DNA of 5,310 nucleotides. Source: DAOUJI01 sp034422875 (GTDB lineage: Bacteria > Chloroflexota > Dehalococcoidia > Lucifugimonadales > JAGWBF01). This document shows, in pieces, positions 1 through 5,310 of the stretch (positions within the stretch are counted from its first letter, which is position 1; the number at the start of each line of letters is the position of its first letter). The stretch covers positions 1-5,310 of the forward strand of contig DAOUJI010000021.1 of the NCBI GenBank assembly GCA_034422875.1, written 5' to 3'. The position numbers and the translations under genes were made by a program. Below the pieces are notes generated by a model. It saw only the letters and a list, made by a program, of their open reading frames with translations, had not been told where the DNA came from and ran no database searches.

Positions 1-1601
1 TGGGCAAGACGGGCGGCATTGTCCCCATGCACATGAACGTCGGCCCGGAGACTGTGTTCGTTCTGGGGCCGGGCACCACCTACGGGGTACAACTCCACCT
101 TGCCGGTCTCGTAAATCAGGTTGTGGAGTACGATCCCCTCACTGAAGACCCCCTTGACATAAGAGACGACCTGGCTGAAAGCTGGGAGATTTCGGAAGAC
201 GGCCAGGTCTACACCTTCAACATTCGCGAGGGCGTAACCTTCCATAACGGCGACCCCTTGACCATGGACGACATATTGTTCAGCCTTACGGCCAAGATTT
301 CCCCGGACCTCAGCGATATCGCGCTGGTGGTGGAAGAGACCGGAGGGGTTGCTTCCGGCGACGGCCAGAAACTGCACCCGTACATCGAGGACTACACTCA
401 AGACATTGTGGCTCTGGATGAAAGCACGCTGCAGTTCAATCTAAGCAGGCCCGGACCGTTCTTCCTCAACCTCTTCGGCAGGAATGTGTTCCCCATCCTG
501 CAAAAGAAGTTCGCCGAGGAAGGTCAGTTGCACAAGTTCGCCTTCCCGGAAACTCTCAACGGCACCGGTCCCTACAAGTTGGACAGGTACGAAAGGGACG
601 TAGCCACTCACTGGGAAAGGAACGACGACTACTGGAGGGAAAACACTCCGTGGCTTGACGGAGTTTCCCAGTTCATCATCATAGACAAGGGCACCATCGC
701 CGCGGCTTACAAGACACGCCAGGTCCTTATGACCACCACTATCAACGCAGGCCTTTCCATCACAGAGGCCAGGCAATTGGAAGAAGAGTTGGGAGACCAG
801 GCCAACGTCCACTACGCGGGCCCTTCCTGGGTGACCGGCTTTATCATGAACCCCGACAAGGAACCCTGGAACAACGCCGAGGCCCGGCGAGCGATGAACC
901 TGCTTGTCCACCGGCAGCCCATGATACAGATCCTGAGCGGCGGAGCATACAAGTTGGGCACTCCCCTTCCGTGCGGCTACACGTGGAGCTTCGACTGCGA
1001 CCTGGTTGCGGATATGCCTGGGTACCGGGAACTGAACGGCGAAAAGCACCCTGACGACATCGCCGAAGCCCAGAGGATTTTCCAGGAGCTTGGCTACGGC
1101 CCCGGCAGCGAAATGAGCATAGGCTGTCAGAAGGTTGTCGACTACTGTGAGGAAGCGCTGATGATACAGCAGCAGTTGAGGGAACACCTGGGCTGGGAGG
1201 TGACCGTCAACGCAGTCGAGTTCAACGTCGGCAACACCCAGATGGACCAAAGGGACTACGAGATATTCATGATAGCCCACAGCGCCAGCCCGCCCATTCC
1301 CGACGTGTCGGTGGGGAATTTCGGAGAGGGGAACAGGGACCACACCACTCGAACCGGAATTTACAACGAGGATGCCGATAAACTGTGGGCCGAGCTTGCG
1401 TCGACGTCAGACACCGCCAGGCAGCAAGAGCTGGCCTTGATGGCGAACAACTTCCTTATCGAGGACAACTCTCACCCTCACCTATGGTACGTCCAGCAGG
1501 CCTTCATCGTAGACAAAGCCATCCAGGGTCTACAGGTCCCAGGTGTTCTAAGCACATACACCAAGTGGGACCATATCTGGTGCGACCCAGCATGCAACTA
1601 G
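1..1601 (+). CDS. ABC transporter substrate-binding protein, family 5 (DppA/OppA type), 5'-truncated by the window
   Basis: This is an extracytoplasmic solute-binding protein of a peptide/nickel/opine-type ABC importer. It binds substrate outside the membrane and delivers it to a DppB/DppC-type channel. The first ATG in frame is at 27, but the frame is open through base 1 and reads GKTGGIVP just before it. That resembles the K-x-G-G stretch that usually follows the lipoprotein or signal-peptide cleavage site in this family, so the true start and signal peptide lie left of the window. Numbering from the ATG at 27, family landmarks are LAESWEISEDG with FNIREGVTFHNGDPLT (about 49-79), GTGPYKLDRY (179-188), RNDDYW (198-203) and KEPWNNAEARRAMNLLVHR (278-296). 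The visible 524 residues plus a short missing N-terminus match the usual length. It has exactly six cysteines in three close pairs (316/324, 367/374, 519/523), consistent with local disulfides. The ligand cannot be predicted from sequence. A terminator follows the stop, and the permease operon converges on it from the other strand. Confidence 0.95.
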   Translation, partial: GKTGGIVPMHMNVGPETVFVLGPGTTYGVQLHLAGLVNQVVEYDPLTEDPLDIRDDLAESWEISEDGQVYTFNIREGVTFHNGDPLTMDDILFSLTAKISPDLSDIALVVEETGGVASGDGQKLHPYIEDYTQDIVALDESTLQFNLSRPGPFFLNLFGRNVFPILQKKFAEEGQLHKFAFPETLNGTGPYKLDRYERDVATHWERNDDYWRENTPWLDGVSQFIIIDKGTIAAAYKTRQVLMTTTINAGLSITEARQLEEELGDQANVHYAGPSWVTGFIMNPDKEPWNNAEARRAMNLLVHRQPMIQILSGGAYKLGTPLPCGYTWSFDCDLVADMPGYRELNGEKHPDDIAEAQRIFQELGYGPGSEMSIGCQKVVDYCEEALMIQQQLREHLGWEVTVNAVEFNVGNTQMDQRDYEIFMIAHSASPPIPDVSVGNFGEGNRDHTTRTGIYNEDADKLWAELASTSDTARQQELALMANNFLIEDNSHPHLWYVQQAFIVDKAIQGLQVPGVLSTYTKWDHIWCDPACN

Positions 1602-1625
1602 GCACTGAACCGTAACGCTGGGCAT

Positions 1626-1650
1626 GGCCGCTCCGGTTGATCGAGCGGCC
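1626..1650 (+). other. GC-rich hairpin between the binding-protein stop and its terminator
   Basis: The arms GGCCGCTC (1626-1633) and GAGCGGCC (1643-1650) are perfectly complementary, giving an 8-bp stem with a 9-nt loop. No T-tract follows; the next bases are gcctaaaagc. It is therefore not a convincing intrinsic terminator by itself. In the binding-protein mRNA it would sit 24 nt after the stop, ahead of the stronger terminator at 1676. It could protect the 3' end or simply be structural. The role is inferred; only the complementarity is seen. Confidence 0.5.
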
Positions 1651-1675
1651 GCCTAAAAGCTCACTAAGCGAAGAT

Positions 1676-1720
1676 AGGACCCCCTGGCCTCAACGAAGGG
1701 CCAGGGGGTCCTTCTTTTTC
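1676..1720 (+). terminator. Strong rho-independent terminator of the binding-protein gene
   Basis: A perfect 14-bp stem is formed by AGGACCCCCTGGCC (1676-1689) and GGCCAGGGGGTCCT (1699-1712), around a 9-nt loop. A T-rich run, tctttttcttgtt, follows from 1713. The stem can be extended by AAGA (1671-1674) pairing with TCTT (1713-1716) if T1675 is bulged. Orientation and T-tract fit termination of rightward transcription about 75 nt after the stop at 1601. On the opposite strand the hairpin is not followed by a real T-run, so it is probably not an efficient terminator for the converging permease operon, though it may slow read-through. Confidence 0.88.
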
Positions 1721-1751
1721 TTGTTATGAACCGATCACGGCAACTCGAAAT

Positions 1752-1774
1752 GGGGTCGACCCCGCGCTTAGCGC
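1752..1774 (-). repeat. Adjacent palindromes downstream of the permease operon; weak terminator candidate
   Basis: GGGGTCGACCCC (1752-1763) is a perfect 12-bp palindrome. It is followed directly by GCGCT-T-AGCGC (1764-1774), a second small inverted repeat. Leftward transcripts leaving the DppC gene (stop at 1803) would meet the 1764-1774 repeat first and then the 1752-1763 palindrome, followed by atttcg. The T-run is poor, so a termination role is only a possibility. Nothing else recognisable occupies 1721-1802. Confidence 0.25.
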
Positions 1775-1802
1775 AGGTAAGGCCGGAAGCAGACCAGAAT
1801 GT

Positions 1803-2741
1803 CTAGTTGCTGCCCCGGAGCCGCGGGTCCAACACGTCACGCAGCGCGTCGCCCAGCAGGTTCCAGGAATACACTACGATGGCTATCGCGAGCCCGGGAA
1901 AGACCGCCAGCCAGGGGCCGACGCCGACGTACTTCTTGGTGGCCCCGTTGAGCATGCTGCCCCAAGACGGGACTTCAGGTCCGGCGCCCACTCCCAGGAA
2001 GCTTAGGGACGCCTCAGCAATGATGGCTATGGCCATGTGGAAGGTTACGGCCACGATCCAGATGGCCACCACGTTGGGGACCATGTGGCGAAGTATGATG
2101 CGTGCTGTCCCCGCCCCGACAGCTCTGGCGGCGAGGACATAGTCCATCTCCTTTATGGCCAGCCCTTGAGAGCGCACGATCCTTACGGTTGTGGGAATGA
2201 ATAATATAGTCAGCGCAAGGATAACCTTGTTTATGTCGTCCCTCAGAAGAGGCAAGTCGGTCGTGGCCAACGCCGCCATCAGCGCTATGGCCAGGACCAG
2301 ATAGGGGAAGGCTATCAGGGCGTCCACCAACCTCTGCACCAGCAGGTCGGCGGCTCCACCGTAGTAAGCGCTGGCCAGACCAATTAGCATTCCTATGGTG
2401 CAACCGGCAAAGGCGCTTATCAGTCCTACTCTGAGGGATATTCTGGATCCCTCCACGAGCCGGCTGAACACATCACGTCCCAATTCATCCCCCCCGAACC
2501 ACATCTCGCTGTTCGGAGAGGCGTACGGGGCCCTGAAGTCAATGAAGTAGGGGTCGTGGGTCCGGATTTGTGGGGCGAAGATGGCCACGATAATCAGCAG
2601 AAGGGCTACTGTAGCCCCAACGGCGCCGAGAGGCTTCGTTTTGATAAAACGTGCCACGGGACGCAGGAACGTGAGTCGTGGGCGCAGGCCCTCTAAGCCC
2701 CGTTCATCCAGCGTATCCCGCATTTCGGTTTGTTCACTCAT
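1803..2741 (-). CDS. ABC transporter permease, DppC/OppC family
   Basis: This is an inner-membrane permease of a peptide/nickel-type ABC importer, which pairs with the DppB-like protein upstream to form the channel. Its 312 residues match the usual family length. A charged cytoplasmic N-terminus leads into the first membrane segment (about 38-58), as in the OppC N-terminal domain. A periplasmic stretch then carries the hallmark GGDELGRDVFSRL (83-95). Further membrane segments lie near 105-128, 140-160, 172-188, 223-248 and 275-298. The cytoplasmic ATPase-contact (EAA) loop is YVLAARAVGAGTARIILRHM (201-220), with Leu203 where Glu is common. The C-terminus has EASLSFLGVG (243-252) and ends NLLGDALRDVLDPRLRG (294-310), both typical. 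The ATG lies 17 nt after the DppB stop. No clear Shine-Dalgarno is visible there, so translational coupling is likely. It is the last gene of the operon, and no ATPase gene follows. Substrate specificity cannot be read from the permease. Confidence 0.96.
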   Translation of the reverse strand: MSEQTEMRDTLDERGLEGLRPRLTFLRPVARFIKTKPLGAVGATVALLLIIVAIFAPQIRTHDPYFIDFRAPYASPNSEMWFGGDELGRDVFSRLVEGSRISLRVGLISAFAGCTIGMLIGLASAYYGGAADLLVQRLVDALIAFPYLVLAIALMAALATTDLPLLRDDINKVILALTILFIPTTVRIVRSQGLAIKEMDYVLAARAVGAGTARIILRHMVPNVVAIWIVAVTFHMAIAIIAEASLSFLGVGAGPEVPSWGSMLNGATKKYVGVGPWLAVFPGLAIAIVVYSWNLLGDALRDVLDPRLRGSN

Positions 2742-2758
2742 GGGCGATCAATAGTCCG

Positions 2759-3718
2759 TCACGTGTACCTGATTCGCGGGTTGAGCCACGCGTAGAGAAC
2801 GTCCACGACGAGGTTAAGGGCCAGAATCAACACAGTTATGAGAATTACTACGGCTTGGACCTGGGGATAGTCCCTGGTGGAGATGGCGTTAATCAAGAGG
2901 CTGCCCATTCCCGGTATGTTGAAAATTTTCTCGATTATCACGGTGCCGCCCATGAGAATGCCGAACTGAATGCCGGAAACGGTGATGACCGGCAGCATGG
3001 CGTTTTTCAAAGTGTGGCGCCAGATAACCGCCTTTTCCGCGAGGCCTTTGGCCCGGGCGGTGCGGATGTAGTCTTCCCTGAATACCTCCAGCGTGGCCGA
3101 ACGGGTTATTCGAGCCATGTAGGCCATGTTGCTCATGGCAAGGACTAAGGCTGGGAAAATAATCTGTTGAAGATTTTTGAGAGGGTCTTGCCACAAGTCG
3201 GTGTAGTCTAAGGGAGGAAGCCAATTGAAGTAGTTCGAGAGGACATAAACTACTAAGACCCCAATCCAAAAATTGGGCAGCGCGATGCCGCTGATGGTTA
3301 GTATACGCCCCACGTAGTCCGGCCAAGTGTCCTGGTGGACAGCCGACAACACACCAAGAGGTACAGCCACCAGTCCCGAAATCAACAGAGCGACCACCGT
3401 CAACTCGAGGGTTATGGGGAATTTCTCTTTAACGTCGTCCCACACAGGTGTTTCGAAGGTGAAGGAGTCCCCGAAGTCGAGCCGTACCACGCCCCAAAGC
3501 CACTCGCCGTATTGTGTGATTAGGGGAGTGTCGGTGCCCAGCTTGGCCCGCATTCTGGTCAAGTCTTCGGGTGTGTATTCCTGAAGTCCCCCGAATCCCG
3601 CCAGCTTGTTGATTGCAGGGTCTCCAGGGACCAGCCGCAGGATGATGAAGACCAGCGTGACTACAAGAAACGCGGTGGGTATGAAGAGAAGGACCCGCTT
3701 GACTATGTAGGCCTGCAT
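2759..3718 (-). CDS. ABC transporter permease, DppB/OppB family
   Basis: This is an inner-membrane permease and the partner of the DppC-like subunit encoded 17 nt downstream. It has 319 residues, standard for the family. The first membrane helix (about 8-29) is followed by the signature RLVPGDPA (28-35) at the start of a large periplasmic loop. DFGDSF (81-86) precedes the core transmembrane domain, which starts near 100. Membrane segments lie near 103-127, 138-160, 184-202, 240-262 and 287-309. The ATPase-contact loop reads DYIRTARAKGLAEKAVIWRH (216-235), as in OppB/DppB. NIPGMGSLLINAI (267-279), DYPQVQAV (283-290) and the terminal WLNPRIRY (311-318) are also typical. A modest GGTGA-like ribosome site sits 6 nt before the ATG. 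The gene begins 29 nt after the monooxygenase stop, so the two are probably co-transcribed. The transported substrate is unknown; peptides, sugars, opines and other small organics are all handled by this family. Confidence 0.96.
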   Translation of the reverse strand: MQAYIVKRVLLFIPTAFLVVTLVFIILRLVPGDPAINKLAGFGGLQEYTPEDLTRMRAKLGTDTPLITQYGEWLWGVVRLDFGDSFTFETPVWDDVKEKFPITLELTVVALLISGLVAVPLGVLSAVHQDTWPDYVGRILTISGIALPNFWIGVLVVYVLSNYFNWLPPLDYTDLWQDPLKNLQQIIFPALVLAMSNMAYMARITRSATLEVFREDYIRTARAKGLAEKAVIWRHTLKNAMLPVITVSGIQFGILMGGTVIIEKIFNIPGMGSLLINAISTRDYPQVQAVVILITVLILALNLVVDVLYAWLNPRIRYT

Positions 3719-3747
3719 CTCACGTCACCGTCCAGAGGTCTGCCGGA

Positions 3748-4908
3748 CTAGACCGTTGCCTGGGCCCGGTTCCGGTAGTCTTCCTGGGCTCTCTCGTTGG
3801 CTCTGTCCCGCATGGAAATGAACTCCGGGGCGCGTTCCTGGGACCACCGGTTTGAAGTTTCCAGCCCCACCAGGCCATTCTGAAACTGGGGCGCGACGTA
3901 TCTGGCCAGCAATTCGTAGCTGTTCAGTATCCTCTGCCTGGGAGCCCAGTCGATGCCTTGGACAAGCAGGCCGCCAAACCCTCCGCTCCTCTTGTCCAAA
4001 GTGTGGATAGCCTCAATGCAATCGTCGGGACTGCCCACAATCCACGAGCCCGATTCGGACATTTCCTCTACGATCCTGTCCATCGGCGTGTCGCCTATCT
4101 GCAGGGTCAACGTATGTTCCAGGTACTCTCTCTGGTAAACTCCGGCGGTGGAACGGATGTCCTCGAACGCCTGCTGGCGAGTTTCCGCCACGTGTACAGG
4201 CATCACCATCCGCCAGTTCTCTCGCCGCACCGTCTGGCCATGGCGGGCAGCCGATTCCTCCGCGATCCCCCATTGGTAGGACAGGTCTGTGTTCTGGTCA
4301 ATGCTCATGGACAGGACGGACGTGCCATGTTTGCCGGCCAGCGCCACTCCGGCGGGAGAATGTATCGACGACACAGCTATAGGGGGATGAGGCCGCTGGT
4401 AGGGGCGCACCTGCAGGTGGGCGTCCTGCAGCTTGAACCAATCGCTTTCATGGCTGATGGGTTCCGTTTCGGTGAACAGCCGTATGAGAACATCCAGCGC
4501 CTCTTCCATCCGCGCTCTCTGGACGGTGGTGTCAATGCCCATCATGTATGCGTCGGCGTTAAGGCCTCCAGGGCCTACGCCGATCATCAAGCGGCCCCGC
4601 GTAATGTGGTCGAGAAGCACCAGCCGGTTCGCCGCCATCAGGGGGTGGTGGTAGGGAAGGCTCAGTACGCCGGTGCCCAGTTTGATTGACTTGGTCCGGT
4701 CGGCTAGAGCGGCAATGAAAACCTCTGGAGAGGAGATGGTTTCCCATCCTCCGCTGTGGTGTTCACCGATATACGCCTCATCGAAAGCCAGGTCGTCCAG
4801 CCACTGGACTAACTCCAGGTCTCGCTGGAAGGCCACGGTGGGATTGTCGTTCATAGGATGGTAGGGTCCAAGGAAGATTCCGAACTTCATTCTTTCAGGA
4901 AGGGCCAT
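3748..4908 (-). CDS. LLM-class flavin-dependent monooxygenase, LimB-like
   Basis: This is a cytoplasmic, bacterial-luciferase-like TIM-barrel enzyme that uses reduced flavin (FMNH2, possibly F420) and O2 to oxidise an organic substrate. With the ATG at 4908 it has 386 residues, close to the limonene monooxygenase (LimB) group. Landmarks are KFGIFLGPYHP (8-18), FDEAYIGEHHSGGWE (42-56, with the family EHH), IKLGTGVLSLPYHHPLMAANR (75-95, here split by role: strand then flavin-pocket loop), LDHITRGRLMIGVGPGG (99-115), DAYMMGID (119-126) and RPYQRPHPPIAVSS (168-181). A charged C-terminal tail spans about 344-386. A GTG at 4941 would add 11 residues, but a good Shine-Dalgarno (GGAG at 4918-4921) lies 9 nt before the ATG at 4908 and inside that extension, so the ATG is preferred; a third option is the Met at 4890. 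It is the first gene of an operon with two ABC permeases, and diverges from an SMP-30-type gene. The true substrate is unknown. Confidence 0.92.
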   Translation of the reverse strand: MALPERMKFGIFLGPYHPMNDNPTVAFQRDLELVQWLDDLAFDEAYIGEHHSGGWETISSPEVFIAALADRTKSIKLGTGVLSLPYHHPLMAANRLVLLDHITRGRLMIGVGPGGLNADAYMMGIDTTVQRARMEEALDVLIRLFTETEPISHESDWFKLQDAHLQVRPYQRPHPPIAVSSIHSPAGVALAGKHGTSVLSMSIDQNTDLSYQWGIAEESAARHGQTVRRENWRMVMPVHVAETRQQAFEDIRSTAGVYQREYLEHTLTLQIGDTPMDRIVEEMSESGSWIVGSPDDCIEAIHTLDKRSGGFGGLLVQGIDWAPRQRILNSYELLARYVAPQFQNGLVGLETSNRWSQERAPEFISMRDRANERAQEDYRNRAQATV

Positions 4909-4915
4909 AACGACA

Positions 4916-4926
4916 CTCTCCTCTCT
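4916..4926 (-). promoter_or_regulatory. Ribosome binding site that decides the monooxygenase start
   Basis: On the minus strand this reads AGAGAGGAGAG, with the core GGAG at 4921-4918 and a 9-nt spacer to the ATG at 4908. Because it lies inside the alternative GTG-initiated reading (4941), it supports the shorter 386-residue protein. Confidence 0.7.
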
Positions 4927-4973
4927 GATGGACTGGTTCACCCTGGTGCGGCCGACTATGGGAAATCGACGCC

Positions 4974-5003
4974 ATTATAGAGCAATGCAATCGGGCCGCA
5001 CAA
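4974..5003 (-). promoter_or_regulatory. Candidate sigma-70-type promoter of the monooxygenase-permease operon
   Basis: The minus strand carries a perfect -10 hexamer TATAAT (4979-4974). Eighteen bases upstream is TTGTGC (5003-4998), matching three of six positions of the -35 consensus. Transcription would begin near 4967, giving a leader of about 60 nt before the ATG at 4908. A consensus -10 with a weak -35 suggests either an activator-dependent promoter or one tuned by the repeats that overlap it. The boxes are seen; promoter function is inferred. Confidence 0.5.
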
Positions 5004-5101
5004 TGCAATGATCAGCTCCCCGAATATTCGGAGTTCAGCCTTGAGGCGCAATAGGGGCGGACATGCGAGATGCTGATGGGAGACGGTAAGTTGATGCAAT
5101 G
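4983..5101. repeat. Three copies of ATGCAAT in the divergent control region; possible operator sites
   Basis: CAATGCAAT occurs at 4983-4991 and again at 5001-5009, two identical 9-mers with starts 18 bp apart. A third, partial copy, ATGCAATG, lies at 5094-5101; the second copy shares all eight of these bases (5003-5010). Copy 1 falls in the -35/-10 spacer of the leftward promoter and copy 2 overlaps its -35. Copy 3 overlaps the candidate -35 of the rightward promoter. That placement fits a regulator acting on both divergent units, but no regulator gene is visible and short AT-rich repeats can arise by chance. Confidence 0.4.
5020..5031. repeat. Perfect 12-bp palindrome CCGAATATTCGG; possible operator
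   Basis: The sequence is fully self-complementary and lies between the two divergent promoters: 16 bases beyond the leftward -35 and about 60 bases before the rightward -35. Palindromes of this size in such a position are typical binding sites for dimeric helix-turn-helix regulators. The symmetry is seen; binding is inferred. Confidence 0.4.
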
Positions 5102-5120
5102 CTTTGGATTATGCTATCGT
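5091..5120 (+). promoter_or_regulatory. Candidate extended -10 promoter for the SMP-30-type gene
   Basis: TTGATG (5091-5096) and TATCGT (5115-5120) each match four of six consensus positions, with 18 bp between them. A TG at 5112-5113, one base before the -10, gives an extended -10 element. Transcription would start near 5127, leaving a leader of about 70 nt. The match is moderate and other starts in 5040-5190 are possible. Confidence 0.3.
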
Positions 5121-5185
5121 CGCTCACACCCCCGTGCGCAGCTTCAGCATCGGACTGCCGTCTGTGATTCCCAGGCTGCCTCGAC

Positions 5186-5193
5186 AAAGGAGG
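5186..5193 (+). promoter_or_regulatory. Near-perfect Shine-Dalgarno for the gene starting at 5199
   Basis: AAAGGAGG matches the anti-Shine-Dalgarno almost completely and lies 5 nt before the ATG at 5199. It fixes the start of a reading frame that is cut by the window edge, and supports it being a real, well-translated gene. Confidence 0.75.
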
Positions 5194-5198
5194 CGTGA

Positions 5199-5310
5199 AT
5201 GTCCATTCACCGTGTTTCTCGTGAGCTAGACCGTCTCCTCGACCCGTCACAAGAGGTGGAGGAGTTGAGCTCAGGATACCAGCTGGCGGAGGGTCCCCTC
5301 TGGATTCAGG
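5199..5310 (+). CDS. SMP-30/gluconolactonase/LRE-like family protein, N-terminal fragment (runs off the window)
   Basis: Thirty-seven complete codons are visible, starting MSIHRVSRELDRLLDP and continuing to GYQLAEGPLW (positions 27-36) with no stop before the right edge. A G-[FY]-x-x-x-EGP-x-W stretch near residue 30 is the classic opening of the SMP-30/gluconolactonase beta-propeller, where the Glu is a metal ligand. Known members are metal-dependent lactonases, such as gluconolactonase, that hydrolyse cyclic esters. No signal peptide is seen, so a cytoplasmic protein is expected. The start is supported by the strong Shine-Dalgarno at 5186-5193. The gene diverges from the LLM monooxygenase across a roughly 290-bp control region. 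Only about an eighth of a normal-length family member is visible, so the family call rests on one motif and the remaining metal-binding and catalytic residues cannot be checked. Confidence 0.78.
   Translation, partial: MSIHRVSRELDRLLDPSQEVEELSSGYQLAEGPLWIQ

Noticed and set aside
441..1343. A 300-codon open frame on the minus strand inside the binding-protein gene
   Set aside because: It lies wholly antisense to a gene with clear family 5 motifs, its translation shows no recognisable domain, and long antisense frames are common opposite GC-rich coding sequence.
1385..1615. A 76-codon frame on the plus strand overlapping the 3' end of the binding-protein gene
   Set aside because: It overlaps the binding-protein coding sequence out of frame. 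Its translation is low-complexity and Arg/Pro/Gly-rich with no family resemblance.
1772..1800. A stretch (caggtaaggccggaagcagacc) faintly like the conserved loop of SRP (4.5S) RNA
   Set aside because: The GGAA-AGCAG resemblance is partial: bases pairing next to the tetraloop are missing, there is no long enclosing stem, and the permease gene starts immediately to the right.
2112..2141. Leu203 in place of the common Glu in the DppC ATPase-contact loop
   Set aside because: The rest of the loop is normal and this position varies among family members, so it is not evidence of a defective subunit.
3958..4689. A 243-codon open frame on the plus strand inside the monooxygenase gene
   Set aside because: It is antisense to a gene with strong LLM-family motifs, and its translation resembles no known family.
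4909..4941. GTG at 4941 as the monooxygenase start, adding 11 residues
   Set aside because: The extension contains the Shine-Dalgarno for the ATG at 4908, and the family's conserved N-terminus begins after that ATG.
5035..5250. A 71-codon minus-strand frame in the divergent region
   Set aside because: It runs antisense over the Shine-Dalgarno and first codons of the SMP-30-type gene and has no recognisable motif. The promoter elements and repeats explain the region better.

Overview
The window looks like a catabolic and uptake locus from a moderately GC-rich, free-living bacterium. It combines a dipeptide/oligopeptide-type ABC importer, a LimB-like flavin-dependent (LLM-class) monooxygenase and the start of an SMP-30/gluconolactonase-family hydrolase. 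This mix is common in Chloroflexota (for example SAR202/Dehalococcoidia-related lineages), but also in Actinomycetota and Proteobacteria. No rRNA or phylogenetic marker is present, so the assignment is a low-confidence inference.

Layout. (1) Bases 1-1601, + strand: a family 5 extracytoplasmic solute-binding protein, cut off by the left edge of the window. Its frame is open through base 1, so its signal peptide and start are not visible. (2) Bases 1602-1802: a convergent intergenic region holding a GC-rich hairpin, a strong 14-bp rho-independent terminator for the binding-protein gene, and a small palindromic stretch. (3) Bases 4908-1803, - strand: a tight run of three genes, in order LLM monooxygenase, DppB-like permease, DppC-like permease, with gaps of 29 and 17 nt. 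They are almost certainly one operon. (4) Bases 4909-5198: a divergent regulatory region with a consensus TATAAT -10 for the operon, a weaker extended -10 promoter facing right, three copies of ATGCAAT and a perfect 12-bp palindrome. (5) Bases 5199-5310, + strand: the first 37 codons of an SMP-30/gluconolactonase-type gene behind a near-perfect Shine-Dalgarno sequence.

How the genes may work together (inference). The binding protein captures a solute outside the membrane and the DppB/DppC pair forms the channel. The ATPase subunits are not in this window. LLM enzymes of this type use reduced flavin and O2 to monooxygenate organic substrates, in some members producing esters or lactones. SMP-30-family enzymes hydrolyse lactones. 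The shared divergent control region suggests an import, oxidise and ring-open module. The convergent orientation of binding protein and permeases means they are transcribed separately, so their partnership is likely but unproven.
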